NCBI GenBank assembly: GCA_910576325.1
Contig: CAJTIM010000002.1
Location: 64,501 to 128,500 of the forward strand
DNA length: 64,000 nucleotides
Direction: 5' to 3'
Source: Clostridia bacterium
GTDB taxonomy: Bacteria > Bacillota > Clostridia > Lachnospirales > Lachnospiraceae
Below the pieces are notes generated by a model, which was given only the letters and a program-made list of their open reading frames with translations, did not search any database and was not told where the DNA came from. Shown in pieces: positions 36,762-45,752 of the stretch. A program made the position numbers and the translations under genes. Numbering within the stretch: the stretch's first letter is position 1; each line of letters starts with the position of its first letter.

Positions 36762-38324
36762 ATGATAAATCGGATATTAAATATCGGAAAACAAACTGTG
36801 TTTTGGTTTTCGGTGCTTTTCATGGGCTTTCTCTGGGTGGTAAGCCTGGTAAGTACCGCTTATTTTAATACGGAGACTTCCTTTGCGGAGCATCCTCAGT
36901 ATCGGATGGACAGCCTGTCTGTCAATTTTTTCTTTATAGCCGTCTTTTTTTTGATTCTGTTCTATTTGAGCGGCAGAATAAAGACGGAGCGGGTGCCCAT
37001 AAGGCTTTTGCTTATAGGCTCCGTAAGTTTTGTGATTGCGTCAAGCCTGATATGGGCCAGCATCAGCCATACTTATCCGGAGGCTGATCAGAAGGCTGTT
37101 TCCTGGGTGGCCTGGCTTACGGCGCAGGATAATTTTCTTTTTTTTGAGCATGGAAAATATATGCGGATTTATCCGAATCAGCTCGGCCTAATGGCCATTC
37201 TGGAGTTCCTTTACCGGCTGGCAGGGGAGGAGAATTGGAAGCTCTTTATGTATGTAACTGCACTGTCAAACGGAGCGGCGGTGTATCTTTTATATAAGAT
37301 TACGGATCGTTTATTCAGAAACAGGAGAATGAATTGCCTGGTGCTGCTTCTGTCCGTGGGCTGTATTCAGATGATGCTGTATACAACCTTTCTCTATGGA
37401 ATTATGCTGGGGCTTGCCCTTTCACTTGCCGGATTTTTATGTCTGCTTTATTTTTTGGATGAGAAATCCGGAAAGAAAAAAACAGTATTCTGCATACTGG
37501 CAGCCCTATTCATAGGGGCGGCTATTTTGGTAAAGAATAATTACGGTATCTTTCTGGTGGCCATGGTGCTTTTGCTCCTCTATAAATCACTGGAAAAAAG
37601 GGATTGGAAGCCCATACTGGGAGCTGCTGTGCTTATACTTGCCGCAGCTTTGATGGGAAAGAGCCTTACAGCCTTTTATGAAGCACGATCCGGCCATACC
37701 ATTGGCAGCGGCATGCCCAAATCCCTCTGGATAGCCATGGGGATGCAGGAGGGCGAGCGGGCGGAGGGATGGTACAATGAATTTAATTACAATACCTTTT
37801 TGGAGACGGACTGCGATCCGGAGAAAAGCGATGCCATTGCAAGGGAATCCATAAAGGAATCCATTCACCGTTTCGGAGCGGATCCGGTCTATGCCCTGTC
37901 CTTTTATTATAAAAAGACAGTTTCCCAGTGGAATGAGCCTACTTATGCGGCATTGTGGGTCAATCAGTTTCACAGCGGGAATTTTTCCAGAATTGTGCAG
38001 AGTATTTACGACGGAAAGCTTTATCAGGTGCTTCATGAATATATGAATCTGTATCAAAGCCTGATTTTTACGGCAGTTTTAATGTGCCTTCTGGTGCGCA
38101 GAGGAAAGTGGGAGCCGGAGCAGCTTTTTTTGGCTCTTATAATTCTGGGAGGGTTTGCTTTTCATACATTTTGGGAGGCCAAGTCACAATATATATTTCC
38201 CTATTTTGTGATTCTGCTTCCCTACGGAGCGGCGGGAATCTCGGATATAGTTGATACTATGCTGCGGGAGTGGAAAAGGATGCGGAATAGGAAGGAAGCG
38301 GATTGGAGAGAGGATAGAACATGA
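36762..38324 (+). CDS. Polytopic membrane protein, probable GT-C glycosyltransferase
   Basis: A 520-residue protein with about 11-12 transmembrane helices. After the first helices a loop holds aromatic and charged residues (YFNTETSFAEHPQYRMD), and later loops hold EHGKYMRIYPNQLGLM, a pattern seen in GT-C or ArnT/PMT-like glycosyltransferases that use lipid-linked sugars. The long loop at about 300-390 is probably extracellular. No exact family is recognised. It overlaps the next gene by 4 nt, and the two probably act together on a cell-surface polymer. Confidence 0.55.
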   Translation: MINRILNIGKQTVFWFSVLFMGFLWVVSLVSTAYFNTETSFAEHPQYRMDSLSVNFFFIAVFFLILFYLSGRIKTERVPIRLLLIGSVSFVIASSLIWASISHTYPEADQKAVSWVAWLTAQDNFLFFEHGKYMRIYPNQLGLMAILEFLYRLAGEENWKLFMYVTALSNGAAVYLLYKITDRLFRNRRMNCLVLLLSVGCIQMMLYTTFLYGIMLGLALSLAGFLCLLYFLDEKSGKKKTVFCILAALFIGAAILVKNNYGIFLVAMVLLLLYKSLEKRDWKPILGAAVLILAAALMGKSLTAFYEARSGHTIGSGMPKSLWIAMGMQEGERAEGWYNEFNYNTFLETDCDPEKSDAIARESIKESIHRFGADPVYALSFYYKKTVSQWNEPTYAALWVNQFHSGNFSRIVQSIYDGKLYQVLHEYMNLYQSLIFTAVLMCLLVRRGKWEPEQLFLALIILGGFAFHTFWEAKSQYIFPYFVILLPYGAAGISDIVDTMLREWKRMRNRKEADWREDRT

Positions 38325-41125
38325 AACAACGGATAACCCAACGAATGAGCCTGCTGTCAGCTCTGCTGGCTTTGCCTGCCGCAGCTCTTTTTGCCCGGAC
38401 GGTTATGAGCCTGCTATATAAAAAAATGCCCCAATATGAGGAATTCGTAACAGGTTATACCTCCTGGACGGCATATTACAAATCCGGAGATATGACTCTG
38501 TCCTATTTGGTAATCGGAGGGGTTCTTGTCTTTTATGTGCTGTTTTTACTCCTGTTTTATCTTCTTTCCGGAAAAATAACCTGGCTGCAGGGAGAGATTG
38601 ATGTAAAATCCGTATATAAACAGGGATGGGAGCGGAGCTTAAAACAATTTGAAAACGGCTGCTTTCTCTTTCTTTTTGTACAATTTACGGCCGCATCCTT
38701 ATTAAGAGCCATCGATCTTATTTTACCGGGAAACGGGGCGGTATTTGGTACGTATTTATATCCGGTACAGGGAATCTGCGGTATAGCCGTATTGTTGTTT
38801 TTATATAAATACGGTAAGTGCAGGGATAAAAGGATTATGAAGAGGGCTTTGGAGATAAGCCAGCTTTTTCTTCCTCTGTGCTTCCTCTCTATTTCTCATT
38901 ATGAATATATAAGAGAGGGCGCTGTAATAACGCAGTATGATTCCATAAAAATGAAAGCGGCTATGGGAATTCTGACGGTTGTATTAATGGGCTGCAATTT
39001 CTGCCGTATGATTAAAGATTGGGAGAAGGAGCAGGGAAGTATATATATCAGCAGCTTTCTTTCCCTGGCCGTCTTTGCATCCTACGTTCTTCCAAGGGGG
39101 ACTATTTCAGGTTTGCCTCTGGAGATGTATCACTACGGGGAATTTTCCGGCCCTCTTCATCAGCTTTTGAATTTCGGAACCGTCCCTTATCTGGATACAA
39201 TGCCGATTCACGGAGTATGTGATTATATTCAGGCAGGGGTCTGGTATATGCTGTTCGACGGAACCTATGCCACGTTTGAAGCGGCTATGGTCATTGGCTG
39301 CGTGCTGATTGCCGTGATTACGGCGGCTATTGCCTACTGCTGCGTGGAAAATAAGCTTGCGGGATTGCTTTGTATTCTGCTTTTTTCTCTATTCGGAGAT
39401 CCCTATTACTATACCAGATGGGCCTTTGTTCTTCCCTTTATTTTAGTCATGTTTTCCAAAAGGGTGAGGGAGGACTTTTCAAAGCTGTTATGGTATTGGA
39501 CCTTTATTTCTATTTTGTCCATAGCCTGGAACCCGTCTATCGGAGGAGCATGTGCTTTAGCTGCTCTGCCTATGATACTTTATGAGGGGATTTATGAAAA
39601 AGGATGGAAGGTTTTTTTAACCCTGAAGGAACGGGAAGGGCGGAGAAAGCTTTTGCCCTGGTATCTTCCTCTGTTTGTGCTGGGAATTTGTTTTATCCCC
39701 ATGTTTTTTGCAATTCTCCGTTATATTGTGGAAAACTCCGCTGCGATTCTGGAAACTACGGGAGATATTCTGATGGAGGAGCTTGTCACTCCCTATGTGT
39801 GGTATGCGACCTTTGGCTTTGCCTTTGCTCTGTTAGGATCTTGTTATTTTCTCGTGGGGAAAAAAGGGAAGGAGAGAAAGCTGGCTTTCTACGCTTTAAG
39901 CTTTCTGATCCTGTTTAATGCAATTATTGTAAAATATACATTTATCCGTACACAATTCGGTGAGCGGGGGATTATTGTAACGTCGGTGAGCAGCCTCTTT
40001 CTGGTGCTTATGATATTTCTTCCCTGGTTAAAGGAGCATCGCTCCGTCAGCACGGCGGCTCTGACACTTTTTCTTTTCGGCTGTGTGGTATGGGCAAAGG
40101 GGGCTAACCTGGCAAAGCTTCCGGGAAGAATTTTTGAATGTGCCGAAATTCCTGCGGATTATGTCTATGCATCTGTGGAAGAGACAGGGATTCCGGGTCT
40201 TGGGGACATTTATATTACGGAAAAGCAGAAGACGGAGCTGATGGATCTGAATGATCTTGCCAACGGGCTATGCGGAGACGGCTACCATTTTGTAGATATG
40301 ACAAACCAGCTGGCCCATTACAATATTCTGAATAAAAAGGTCCTTCTGCCTTTCAGCAGTACTTACAATACCAATAACCGGGTGATGCAGACAAGGGCCA
40401 TTGAGGTTTTGGAGGAGCTGAAGCCGGAGGTAATCGCGGTATGGCCGGCGTGGGAGCATGATTCCGGTTCCTTAAGTACCCGGAATTATTATCTTTATCA
40501 ATATCTGGCAAAGCATTATGTTCCCTGCAGATATGAGAATATTATTTTCCTTACCAACCGGCAGGAGATTGCGGATCGTTATGAGCCGGCCTATGAGGAG
40601 TTTGGGCGGATTATGCACATGGAGAGGCTGAAGATGCTGCCGGCCGTATGGGGAAATGAGTATCTGGAGGAGAAGGAGACAAAAGATATTGCGGTAAATT
40701 ATACCCTGGTGGATTCCAATGCGGAGCAAACAGGGGAAAATCTCTACCTTATGACAGGGGAAGAAAATTACTTTATGTACGCGTTTGATGAAAAGCTTTC
40801 CGGTACTCAGGTGCCGTTTTTAAGAATCTGTGTGCAGGAACCGGAAGATGCGGGTGCGGATCTTCGCTTTGAAGGCGTTGTTTATTTTATGGAGGAAGGA
40901 AAAAGCCTAAAGGAAGGGCATCGTTTTATTTATGACGGGGGAGAGGGAGAATTTCTGATTCCTCTGACCACCAGTCCCTATTGGAGCTATTCCGAAAAGC
41001 TGGAAACCTTTATGGTGGATTTTGTAGGTGGCAGCCTTGCGGGCAGGGAGCTTGAGATACGGCTGGAGTTTGAATCATTCCGTGAGGAGGAACCGATTTT
41101 GGGGAGTGTAAGGGATTGTACATAA
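38321..41125 (+). CDS. Large polytopic membrane protein of unknown function
   Basis: A 934-residue protein with about 14 or more transmembrane helices in the first 600 residues and a soluble C-terminal region (about 620-934), probably outside the cell. The helix bundle and the loop motif MYHYGEFSGPLHQLLNFGTVPYLDTMPIHGV recall GT-C glycosyltransferases; I cannot name a family. It overlaps the preceding gene (ATGA), so coupling is likely. plsC follows 22 bp later. A joint role in a surface glycan or glycolipid is inference from context. Confidence 0.5.
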   Translation: MKQRITQRMSLLSALLALPAAALFARTVMSLLYKKMPQYEEFVTGYTSWTAYYKSGDMTLSYLVIGGVLVFYVLFLLLFYLLSGKITWLQGEIDVKSVYKQGWERSLKQFENGCFLFLFVQFTAASLLRAIDLILPGNGAVFGTYLYPVQGICGIAVLLFLYKYGKCRDKRIMKRALEISQLFLPLCFLSISHYEYIREGAVITQYDSIKMKAAMGILTVVLMGCNFCRMIKDWEKEQGSIYISSFLSLAVFASYVLPRGTISGLPLEMYHYGEFSGPLHQLLNFGTVPYLDTMPIHGVCDYIQAGVWYMLFDGTYATFEAAMVIGCVLIAVITAAIAYCCVENKLAGLLCILLFSLFGDPYYYTRWAFVLPFILVMFSKRVREDFSKLLWYWTFISILSIAWNPSIGGACALAALPMILYEGIYEKGWKVFLTLKEREGRRKLLPWYLPLFVLGICFIPMFFAILRYIVENSAAILETTGDILMEELVTPYVWYATFGFAFALLGSCYFLVGKKGKERKLAFYALSFLILFNAIIVKYTFIRTQFGERGIIVTSVSSLFLVLMIFLPWLKEHRSVSTAALTLFLFGCVVWAKGANLAKLPGRIFECAEIPADYVYASVEETGIPGLGDIYITEKQKTELMDLNDLANGLCGDGYHFVDMTNQLAHYNILNKKVLLPFSSTYNTNNRVMQTRAIEVLEELKPEVIAVWPAWEHDSGSLSTRNYYLYQYLAKHYVPCRYENIIFLTNRQEIADRYEPAYEEFGRIMHMERLKMLPAVWGNEYLEEKETKDIAVNYTLVDSNAEQTGENLYLMTGEENYFMYAFDEKLSGTQVPFLRICVQEPEDAGADLRFEGVVYFMEEGKSLKEGHRFIYDGGEGEFLIPLTTSPYWSYSEKLETFMVDFVGGSLAGRELEIRLEFESFREEEPILGSVRDCT

Positions 41126-41147
41126 GAGATATGAGAGAGGCAGCAGG

Positions 41148-41867
41148 ATGAAACGAATTATTTTAATGGTATTATATAATATAGTATTTGTACCCTGGTG
41201 GTGGTATCAGCTTTGCTCCTATGCAAAGCATACGGATGAGATACCTATGGTAAAAAAATATGCGCTTTTAAAAAAAATAACTCTTCACGCCAACAAGGGC
41301 GGCCGGGTAAAGATTGATGTATATGGAAAGGAAAATATACCTTTTGAAAACGGTTTTATTTTCTTTCCCAATCATCAGGGGCTTTTTGATGTGCTGTCCA
41401 TTATTGAGGCATGCGATACGCCTTTTTCCGTGGTGGCTAAAATTGAAGTGAAGGATATTTTATTTTTAAAGCAGGTATTTGCCATTTTAAAAGCGAAATT
41501 TATGGATCGGGATAATGTGCGCCAGTCACTGAAAATAATTCAGGAGGTAACGGAGGAGGTAAAAGAGGGAAAAAATTATCTCATTTTTCCTGAAGGAACC
41601 CGTTCAAAAAAGGGAAATGAGGTAGGAGACTTCAAGGGCGGAAGCTTTAAAAGCGCCATAAATGCCAAATGCCCCATTGTGCCGGTAGCCATGCTGAACG
41701 CTTATCAGGCCTTTGATACCAACAGCATCCGTCCTGTCACGGTACAGGTTCATTTCTTAAAACCGATTTCTTATGAGGAGTATCAGGGAATGAAGTCAAC
41801 GGAGATTGCAAAGCTGGTTCGGAGACAGATTGTGGATACCATAGAAAAGAGTTTAAAAAAAGATTGA
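41148..41867 (+). CDS. plsC: 1-acyl-sn-glycerol-3-phosphate acyltransferase (PlsC-type)
   Basis: A 239-residue membrane-associated acyltransferase. The NHx4D catalytic motif is NHQGLFD (about 77-83), and the glycerol-phosphate-binding block is FPEGTRSKKG (about 147-156), with a further conserved PIVPVAM. One N-terminal membrane helix is present. It makes phosphatidic acid from lysophosphatidic acid. As third gene of the membrane-protein operon it could also acylate another acceptor. The next promoter begins inside its stop region. Confidence 0.9.
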   Translation: MKRIILMVLYNIVFVPWWWYQLCSYAKHTDEIPMVKKYALLKKITLHANKGGRVKIDVYGKENIPFENGFIFFPNHQGLFDVLSIIEACDTPFSVVAKIEVKDILFLKQVFAILKAKFMDRDNVRQSLKIIQEVTEEVKEGKNYLIFPEGTRSKKGNEVGDFKGGSFKSAINAKCPIVPVAMLNAYQAFDTNSIRPVTVQVHFLKPISYEEYQGMKSTEIAKLVRRQIVDTIEKSLKKD

Positions 41868-41892
41868 CAGGCATAAAAAGAAATGCTATGTT
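41864..41892 (+). promoter_or_regulatory. Promoter of the ZTP-riboswitch transcript
   Basis: TTGACA (41864-41869), a 17-bp spacer and TATGTT (41887-41892). The -35 overlaps the plsC stop. Transcription should start near 41899, exactly where the riboswitch begins. Confidence 0.8.
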
Positions 41893-41897
41893 TTAAT

Positions 41898-41996
41898 TGC
41901 TTATACGACTGACGGAAGTGGAAGAAACCACAGGGAGTATAAGTCTTGGAAGCCGACCGTCTGGGCATTGAACGCTTGGACTGCGGCTTTTTTCTT
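41898..41996 (+). ncRNA. ZTP (pfl) riboswitch
   Basis: CTTATAC (41900-41906) pairs perfectly with GTATAAG (41937-41943), enclosing GACTGACGG and a GTGG/CCAC hairpin, then CAGGGA. The conserved 3' part CCGACCGTCTGGGCA follows, whose CCGTC pairs with GACGG as the ZTP pseudoknot. A terminator-like AGCCG ... CGGCTTTTTTC closes the platform at about 41951-41993. The two genes downstream carry out the steps that consume AICAR (ZMP), the ligand precursor, so the switch should turn them on when 10-formyl-THF runs short. Confidence 0.88.
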
Positions 41997-42089
41997 TAAA
42001 CCGGCAGCAGATTGTATTTGGTAAGAAATACCCTTTGGGTATACCCTGATGCACAAAAATCATGTGCGGACGGGGAAAGGAGAACAGAT

Positions 42090-42803
42090 ATGGAAATGAT
42101 TTCACTGGCACAGACGCTTCGGGAAAATTCCTATCCGGGGCGGGGCATCGTGATCGGCCGATCTGAGGACGGCAAAAAAGCAGTAACCGCTTATTTTATT
42201 ATGGGAAGAAGTGAGAACAGCAGAAACAGAGTATTTGTGAAGGAGGGTGAGGGAATCCGCACTCAGGCTTTTGATCCTTCCAGGCTTACGGATCCCAGTC
42301 TGATAATTTATGCACCCGTCCGGGTTCTGGGGAATAAGACCATTGTAACCAACGGAGATCAGACGGACACGGTCTATACGTGCATGGAGAAGGGACTGAC
42401 CTTTGAACAGGCTCTGCACACCCGGGAGTTTGAACCGGACGCACCGAATTACACGCCGCGGATTTCCGGTATTCTGGAGATTGAGAACGGACATTTTGAT
42501 TATTCCATGTCAATTTTAAAGAGTGATAACGGGGATCCCTCCTCCTGTAACCGCTATATATTTTCTTATGAGAACTGTCCGGCAGGGGAAGGACACTTTA
42601 TCCATACGTATCGATGCGACGGCGATCCTCTTCCAAGCTTTGAAGGAGAACCAAAACTGGTTGCAATTCCCGATGACATGGAGAAATTTACCAATATGCT
42701 GTGGCTGAATCTCAATGAGGATAACAAGGTATCTCTTTTTGTGCGGTATATAGAGATTGCCTCAGGAAAGTATGAGACGCGTATCGTAAATAAGAATGAG
42801 TAA
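42090..42803 (+). CDS. purO: IMP cyclohydrolase, PurO-type
   Basis: A 237-residue protein of the IMP_cyclohyd family, first described as archaeal PurO, which closes FAICAR to IMP. Recognised by NSYPGRGIVIGRSEDGKKAVTAYFIMGRSENSRNR at the N-terminus and NYTPRISGI with the conserved mid-region. The frame is open 26 codons further upstream, but AAAGGAG before this ATG and the family start favour 42090. It is paired with a stand-alone AICAR transformylase and led by a ZTP riboswitch, which supports the function. It replaces the cyclohydrolase domain of the usual bifunctional PurH. Confidence 0.85.
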   Translation: MEMISLAQTLRENSYPGRGIVIGRSEDGKKAVTAYFIMGRSENSRNRVFVKEGEGIRTQAFDPSRLTDPSLIIYAPVRVLGNKTIVTNGDQTDTVYTCMEKGLTFEQALHTREFEPDAPNYTPRISGILEIENGHFDYSMSILKSDNGDPSSCNRYIFSYENCPAGEGHFIHTYRCDGDPLPSFEGEPKLVAIPDDMEKFTNMLWLNLNEDNKVSLFVRYIEIASGKYETRIVNKNE

Positions 42804-42882
42804 GGGAAAATAACAGAAAGATATTCATTTTGTATCAATGCATATTAAGAAATATGACGGAACTTAAAAGTAGGAGAATAGA

Positions 42883-44061
42883 ATGAAAGAATTAGAGTTA
42901 AAATACGGATGCAACCCAAATCAGAAGCCTTCCAGAATCTATGTGGCAAACAAAGAAGAGCTTCCCATCACCGTACTTTGCGGAAAGCCCGGCTACATCA
43001 ATTTTCTGGATGCCTTCAACGGATGGCAGCTGGTTAAGGAGCTAAGGGAGGCCACGGGGCTTCCGGCGGCAGCCTCCTTTAAGCATGTATCCCCGGCAGG
43101 AGCGGCCGTAGGACTTCCGCTTGATGACACTCTGAGAAAAATTTACTGGGTAGATGATATGGGAGAGCTTTCTCCCCTGGCCTGCGCTTATGCAAGGGCA
43201 AGAGGAGCGGACAGAATGTCCTCCTTTGGAGATTTTATTGCCCTGTCCGATACCTGTGATAAGGATACGGCTTCCATTATCAAAAGAGAGGTTTCCGACG
43301 GCGTTATCGCTCCGGGCTATACGGAAGAGGCGCTGGAGATATTGAGGGCAAAGAAAAAGGGAAATTACAATGTGATTCAAATCGATCCCGATTACCGTCC
43401 GGCTCCTCTGGAGCACAAAGAGGTTTACGGCATTACCTTTGAACAGGGGCGCCAGGAGCTTCCCATCAATGATGAGCTTCTTTCCAGGATTGTAACAGAG
43501 AATCACGAGCTGACGGATGCGGCTAAGATGGATTTGAAAATCTCTCTCATTACCCTGAAGTATACCCAGTCCAACTCCGTATGCTTTGTTAAGGGCGGGC
43601 AGGCTATTGGAATCGGCGCCGGTCAGCAGTCCCGTGTTCATTGTACTCGTCTGGCAGGCCAGAAGGCGGATAACTGGTTCCTGCGCCAGAATCCCAAGGT
43701 ATTGGGGCTGCAGTTTGTAGACGGTATCGGCCGCGCGGACAGGGACAATGCCATTGACGTGTACATCGGGAATGAATATATGGATGTTCTGGCGGAAGGA
43801 GCATGGCAGAGAATCTTCAAGGTGAAGCCGGAGGTATTCACGGAGGAGGAAAAGCGGTCATGGCTTGATCAGATGTCGGATGTAACGGTTGGTTCGGACG
43901 CCTTCTTCCCATTCAGTGACAATATTGAACGTGCAAAGAAGAGCGGTGTAAAATATATTGCCCAGCCAGGGGGATCCGTAAGGGATGATCTGGTTATTGA
44001 GACCTGTAATAAATACGGGATGGTAATGGCATTTACGGGAATCCGACTGTTTCATCACTAA
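42883..44061 (+). CDS. AICAR transformylase (stand-alone PurH C-terminal type)
   Basis: A 392-residue protein homologous to the transformylase half of PurH: LKYGCNPNQKPSRIY, ASFKHVSPAGAAVG (with the catalytic Lys-His), KYTQSNSVCFVKGGQAIGIGAGQQSRVHCTRLA and a DAFFPFSDNIERA block near the end. It transfers the formyl group of 10-formyl-THF to AICAR. The MGS-like cyclohydrolase domain is absent and the neighbouring purO supplies that activity. It lies 79 bp after purO with a leader related to the repeated motif at 33270. Confidence 0.93.
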   Translation: MKELELKYGCNPNQKPSRIYVANKEELPITVLCGKPGYINFLDAFNGWQLVKELREATGLPAAASFKHVSPAGAAVGLPLDDTLRKIYWVDDMGELSPLACAYARARGADRMSSFGDFIALSDTCDKDTASIIKREVSDGVIAPGYTEEALEILRAKKKGNYNVIQIDPDYRPAPLEHKEVYGITFEQGRQELPINDELLSRIVTENHELTDAAKMDLKISLITLKYTQSNSVCFVKGGQAIGIGAGQQSRVHCTRLAGQKADNWFLRQNPKVLGLQFVDGIGRADRDNAIDVYIGNEYMDVLAEGAWQRIFKVKPEVFTEEEKRSWLDQMSDVTVGSDAFFPFSDNIERAKKSGVKYIAQPGGSVRDDLVIETCNKYGMVMAFTGIRLFHH

Positions 44062-44072
44062 GCAGGACAAAT

Positions 44073-44116
44073 AAAAAACTCCCATATCCCGGGTTTGAAC
44101 CGGCGTATGGGAGTTT
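44073..44116. terminator. Terminator between converging genes
   Basis: AAACTCCCATA / TATGGGAGTTT. On the minus strand it is followed by TTTTTTAT, so it mainly serves the ROK repressor gene; the plus-side T-tract is short. Confidence 0.8.
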
Positions 44117-44122
44117 AATATG

Positions 44123-45373
44123 TTATGGGAGTGGTAAGATCTGGTTATTCACAGGAAGAGAGAAATACCGGGTGGGAAACTGCAGCATCTCTTCAATGGC
44201 AAAGGCGGCCGCTCCCAACAGGGCCAGATTCCGTTCCTCCGAGAGGAGACGGATCTCAGGAATGGTTGTGTAGCTGGATTGCCGTTCTTCCAGGCTCTTG
44301 CGGATATTATTCAGCAGCACAGCACCTGCCTTGCTGATATCACCGCTGATCAGAATCAGATCCGGATGGAAGATATGCAACAGCGAAAGAATCCCGTGTC
44401 CCAAAGTGCGGCCGCATTCCGTAAGCAGCTCCGTGGCAAAGGTATCTCCCTCCGAGGATGCCTGAATAATAGCCTGATAAGTAATAGTGGGAATACTGTT
44501 TAAAATACTGTCCGGATGAGCGGAAAGCTGCTCGGCGGCAATCTCCTCCAGAGCCCGGCCGCTGCAGTAAGCGTTCAGACAGCCGTTGCTGCCGCAGTAG
44601 GGACAGGACCGTCCGTGATAGTCGATGGTTATGTGCCCCGATTCGGAAGAACAGCTGCTGTTTCCGGCATAAATATTGCGTCCGTCTGTAAGTCCGACAC
44701 CGACACCCGTATCCGCAAGAAAATTCATAATCACAAGATCCGGCCTTCTGTCCGTCCGAAACCGCCAGTAGGCCAGGGCACCTGCATCTGCATCATGCTC
44801 CATAAAAATGGGCAGATCCGTAAACCGGGACAGCTTTTCCTTAAAGGGATAGTAGGAGCGCTTGGCCGGATCCTTCTCAAAGGGGGGAACCATAATGCAC
44901 CCGGTATTGCGGAAGTAAGGACCGGGCACGGACACGCCGATGGATACAAGATCCGGGTACATGCGGCAGAAATCCTGGATATATCTCCCGGCCGTCTCCA
45001 CGACCTCCTCAATATTCCGGGTGGAAATATACAGGAAAGGAACGGAGACAAGCTCCCCGTAAAAATTGCCGTGGAAATCACAGGCCTGCAGCTCCAGGCG
45101 GTTCCAGAAGAGATTGACGGCCAGAACCTTGAACTTATCATAACAAAAAGAAAGGCCGATGGAACGCCGCCCCTTTTTTTTCTCAATAAAATCGGTTTCA
45201 TAAATAATTCCGGCATCCAGGAGTGAGTGAATAATTTTGGTTATGGATGCCAGGGTCAGCCCGGTGGCCGCTCCCAGATCCGTTCGGGAACAGCCGGAAT
45301 GATCCATCAGATAGTACAGTACCTCCGAGCGGTTGGAATCTAACAGATCCGTAAGATTTTTTCCTTTTTTCAC
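44123..45373 (-). CDS. ROK-family transcriptional repressor (NagC/XylR-type)
   Basis: A 416-residue repressor with an N-terminal winged helix (about 1-65; NRSEVLYYLMDHSGCSRTDLGAATGLT) and a C-terminal ROK sugar-binding domain with EHDADAGALAYWRF and the zinc motif CPYCGSNGCLNAYCSG. The GTG at 45373 is preceded by GGAG; a TTG 10 codons earlier is open but less likely. Divergent from the sugar operon that starts at 45753, it is the obvious local regulator. Two related TTAAC-GTTAA palindromes lie in the gap. Confidence 0.88.
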   Translation of the reverse strand: MKKGKNLTDLLDSNRSEVLYYLMDHSGCSRTDLGAATGLTLASITKIIHSLLDAGIIYETDFIEKKKGRRSIGLSFCYDKFKVLAVNLFWNRLELQACDFHGNFYGELVSVPFLYISTRNIEEVVETAGRYIQDFCRMYPDLVSIGVSVPGPYFRNTGCIMVPPFEKDPAKRSYYPFKEKLSRFTDLPIFMEHDADAGALAYWRFRTDRRPDLVIMNFLADTGVGVGLTDGRNIYAGNSSCSSESGHITIDYHGRSCPYCGSNGCLNAYCSGRALEEIAAEQLSAHPDSILNSIPTITYQAIIQASSEGDTFATELLTECGRTLGHGILSLLHIFHPDLILISGDISKAGAVLLNNIRKSLEERQSSYTTIPEIRLLSEERNLALLGAAAFAIEEMLQFPTRYFSLPVNNQILPLP

Positions 45374-45504
45374 AATGATTTCTCCATAAACGTATTGAAT
45401 CAATTATAAGAAAGAAATGAGAGCTTGTCAAATATATATAACCATTGCGTAAACAGATCGGGAGCCGATGACGGAATCGGTATAAGGTATGGAAAAACAA
45501 ACGC

Positions 45505-45517
45505 TTAACACAGTTAA
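45505..45517. promoter_or_regulatory. Putative ROK operator 1
   Basis: Palindrome TTAAC-ACA-GTTAA. A related palindrome overlaps the sugar-operon promoter 180 bp downstream. Apart from these two sites and the promoter, the 380-bp divergent gap shows only AT-rich sequence. Confidence 0.5.
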
Positions 45518-45673
45518 TCAAAAGAAGAACAGAAATTATTCATATAAAAGAATTTGTCGAAATAATCAGGAAAAACAGAATTAAAACACAAAAAAGGCGT
45601 TAAAAAACAGATAAGATAGGTGAAAATGACGGAAGAACGCATGCATATTTTGTTTGGTACAGGCAAAAATGTA

Positions 45674-45702
45674 TTGACAGATATACTTAACAGTGTTAAA
45701 AT
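45674..45702 (+). promoter_or_regulatory. Sugar-operon promoter with overlapping operator
   Basis: TTGACA (45674-45679), a 17-bp spacer and TAAAAT (45697-45702). The palindrome TTAACA-G-TGTTAA (45687-45699) covers the spacer and the start of the -10, an ideal place for repression. Confidence 0.8.
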
Positions 45703-45752
45703 AACCCTGTCGAGCATAATAATGCCGAAAAATTTTAAGGAGGATATTAGTT

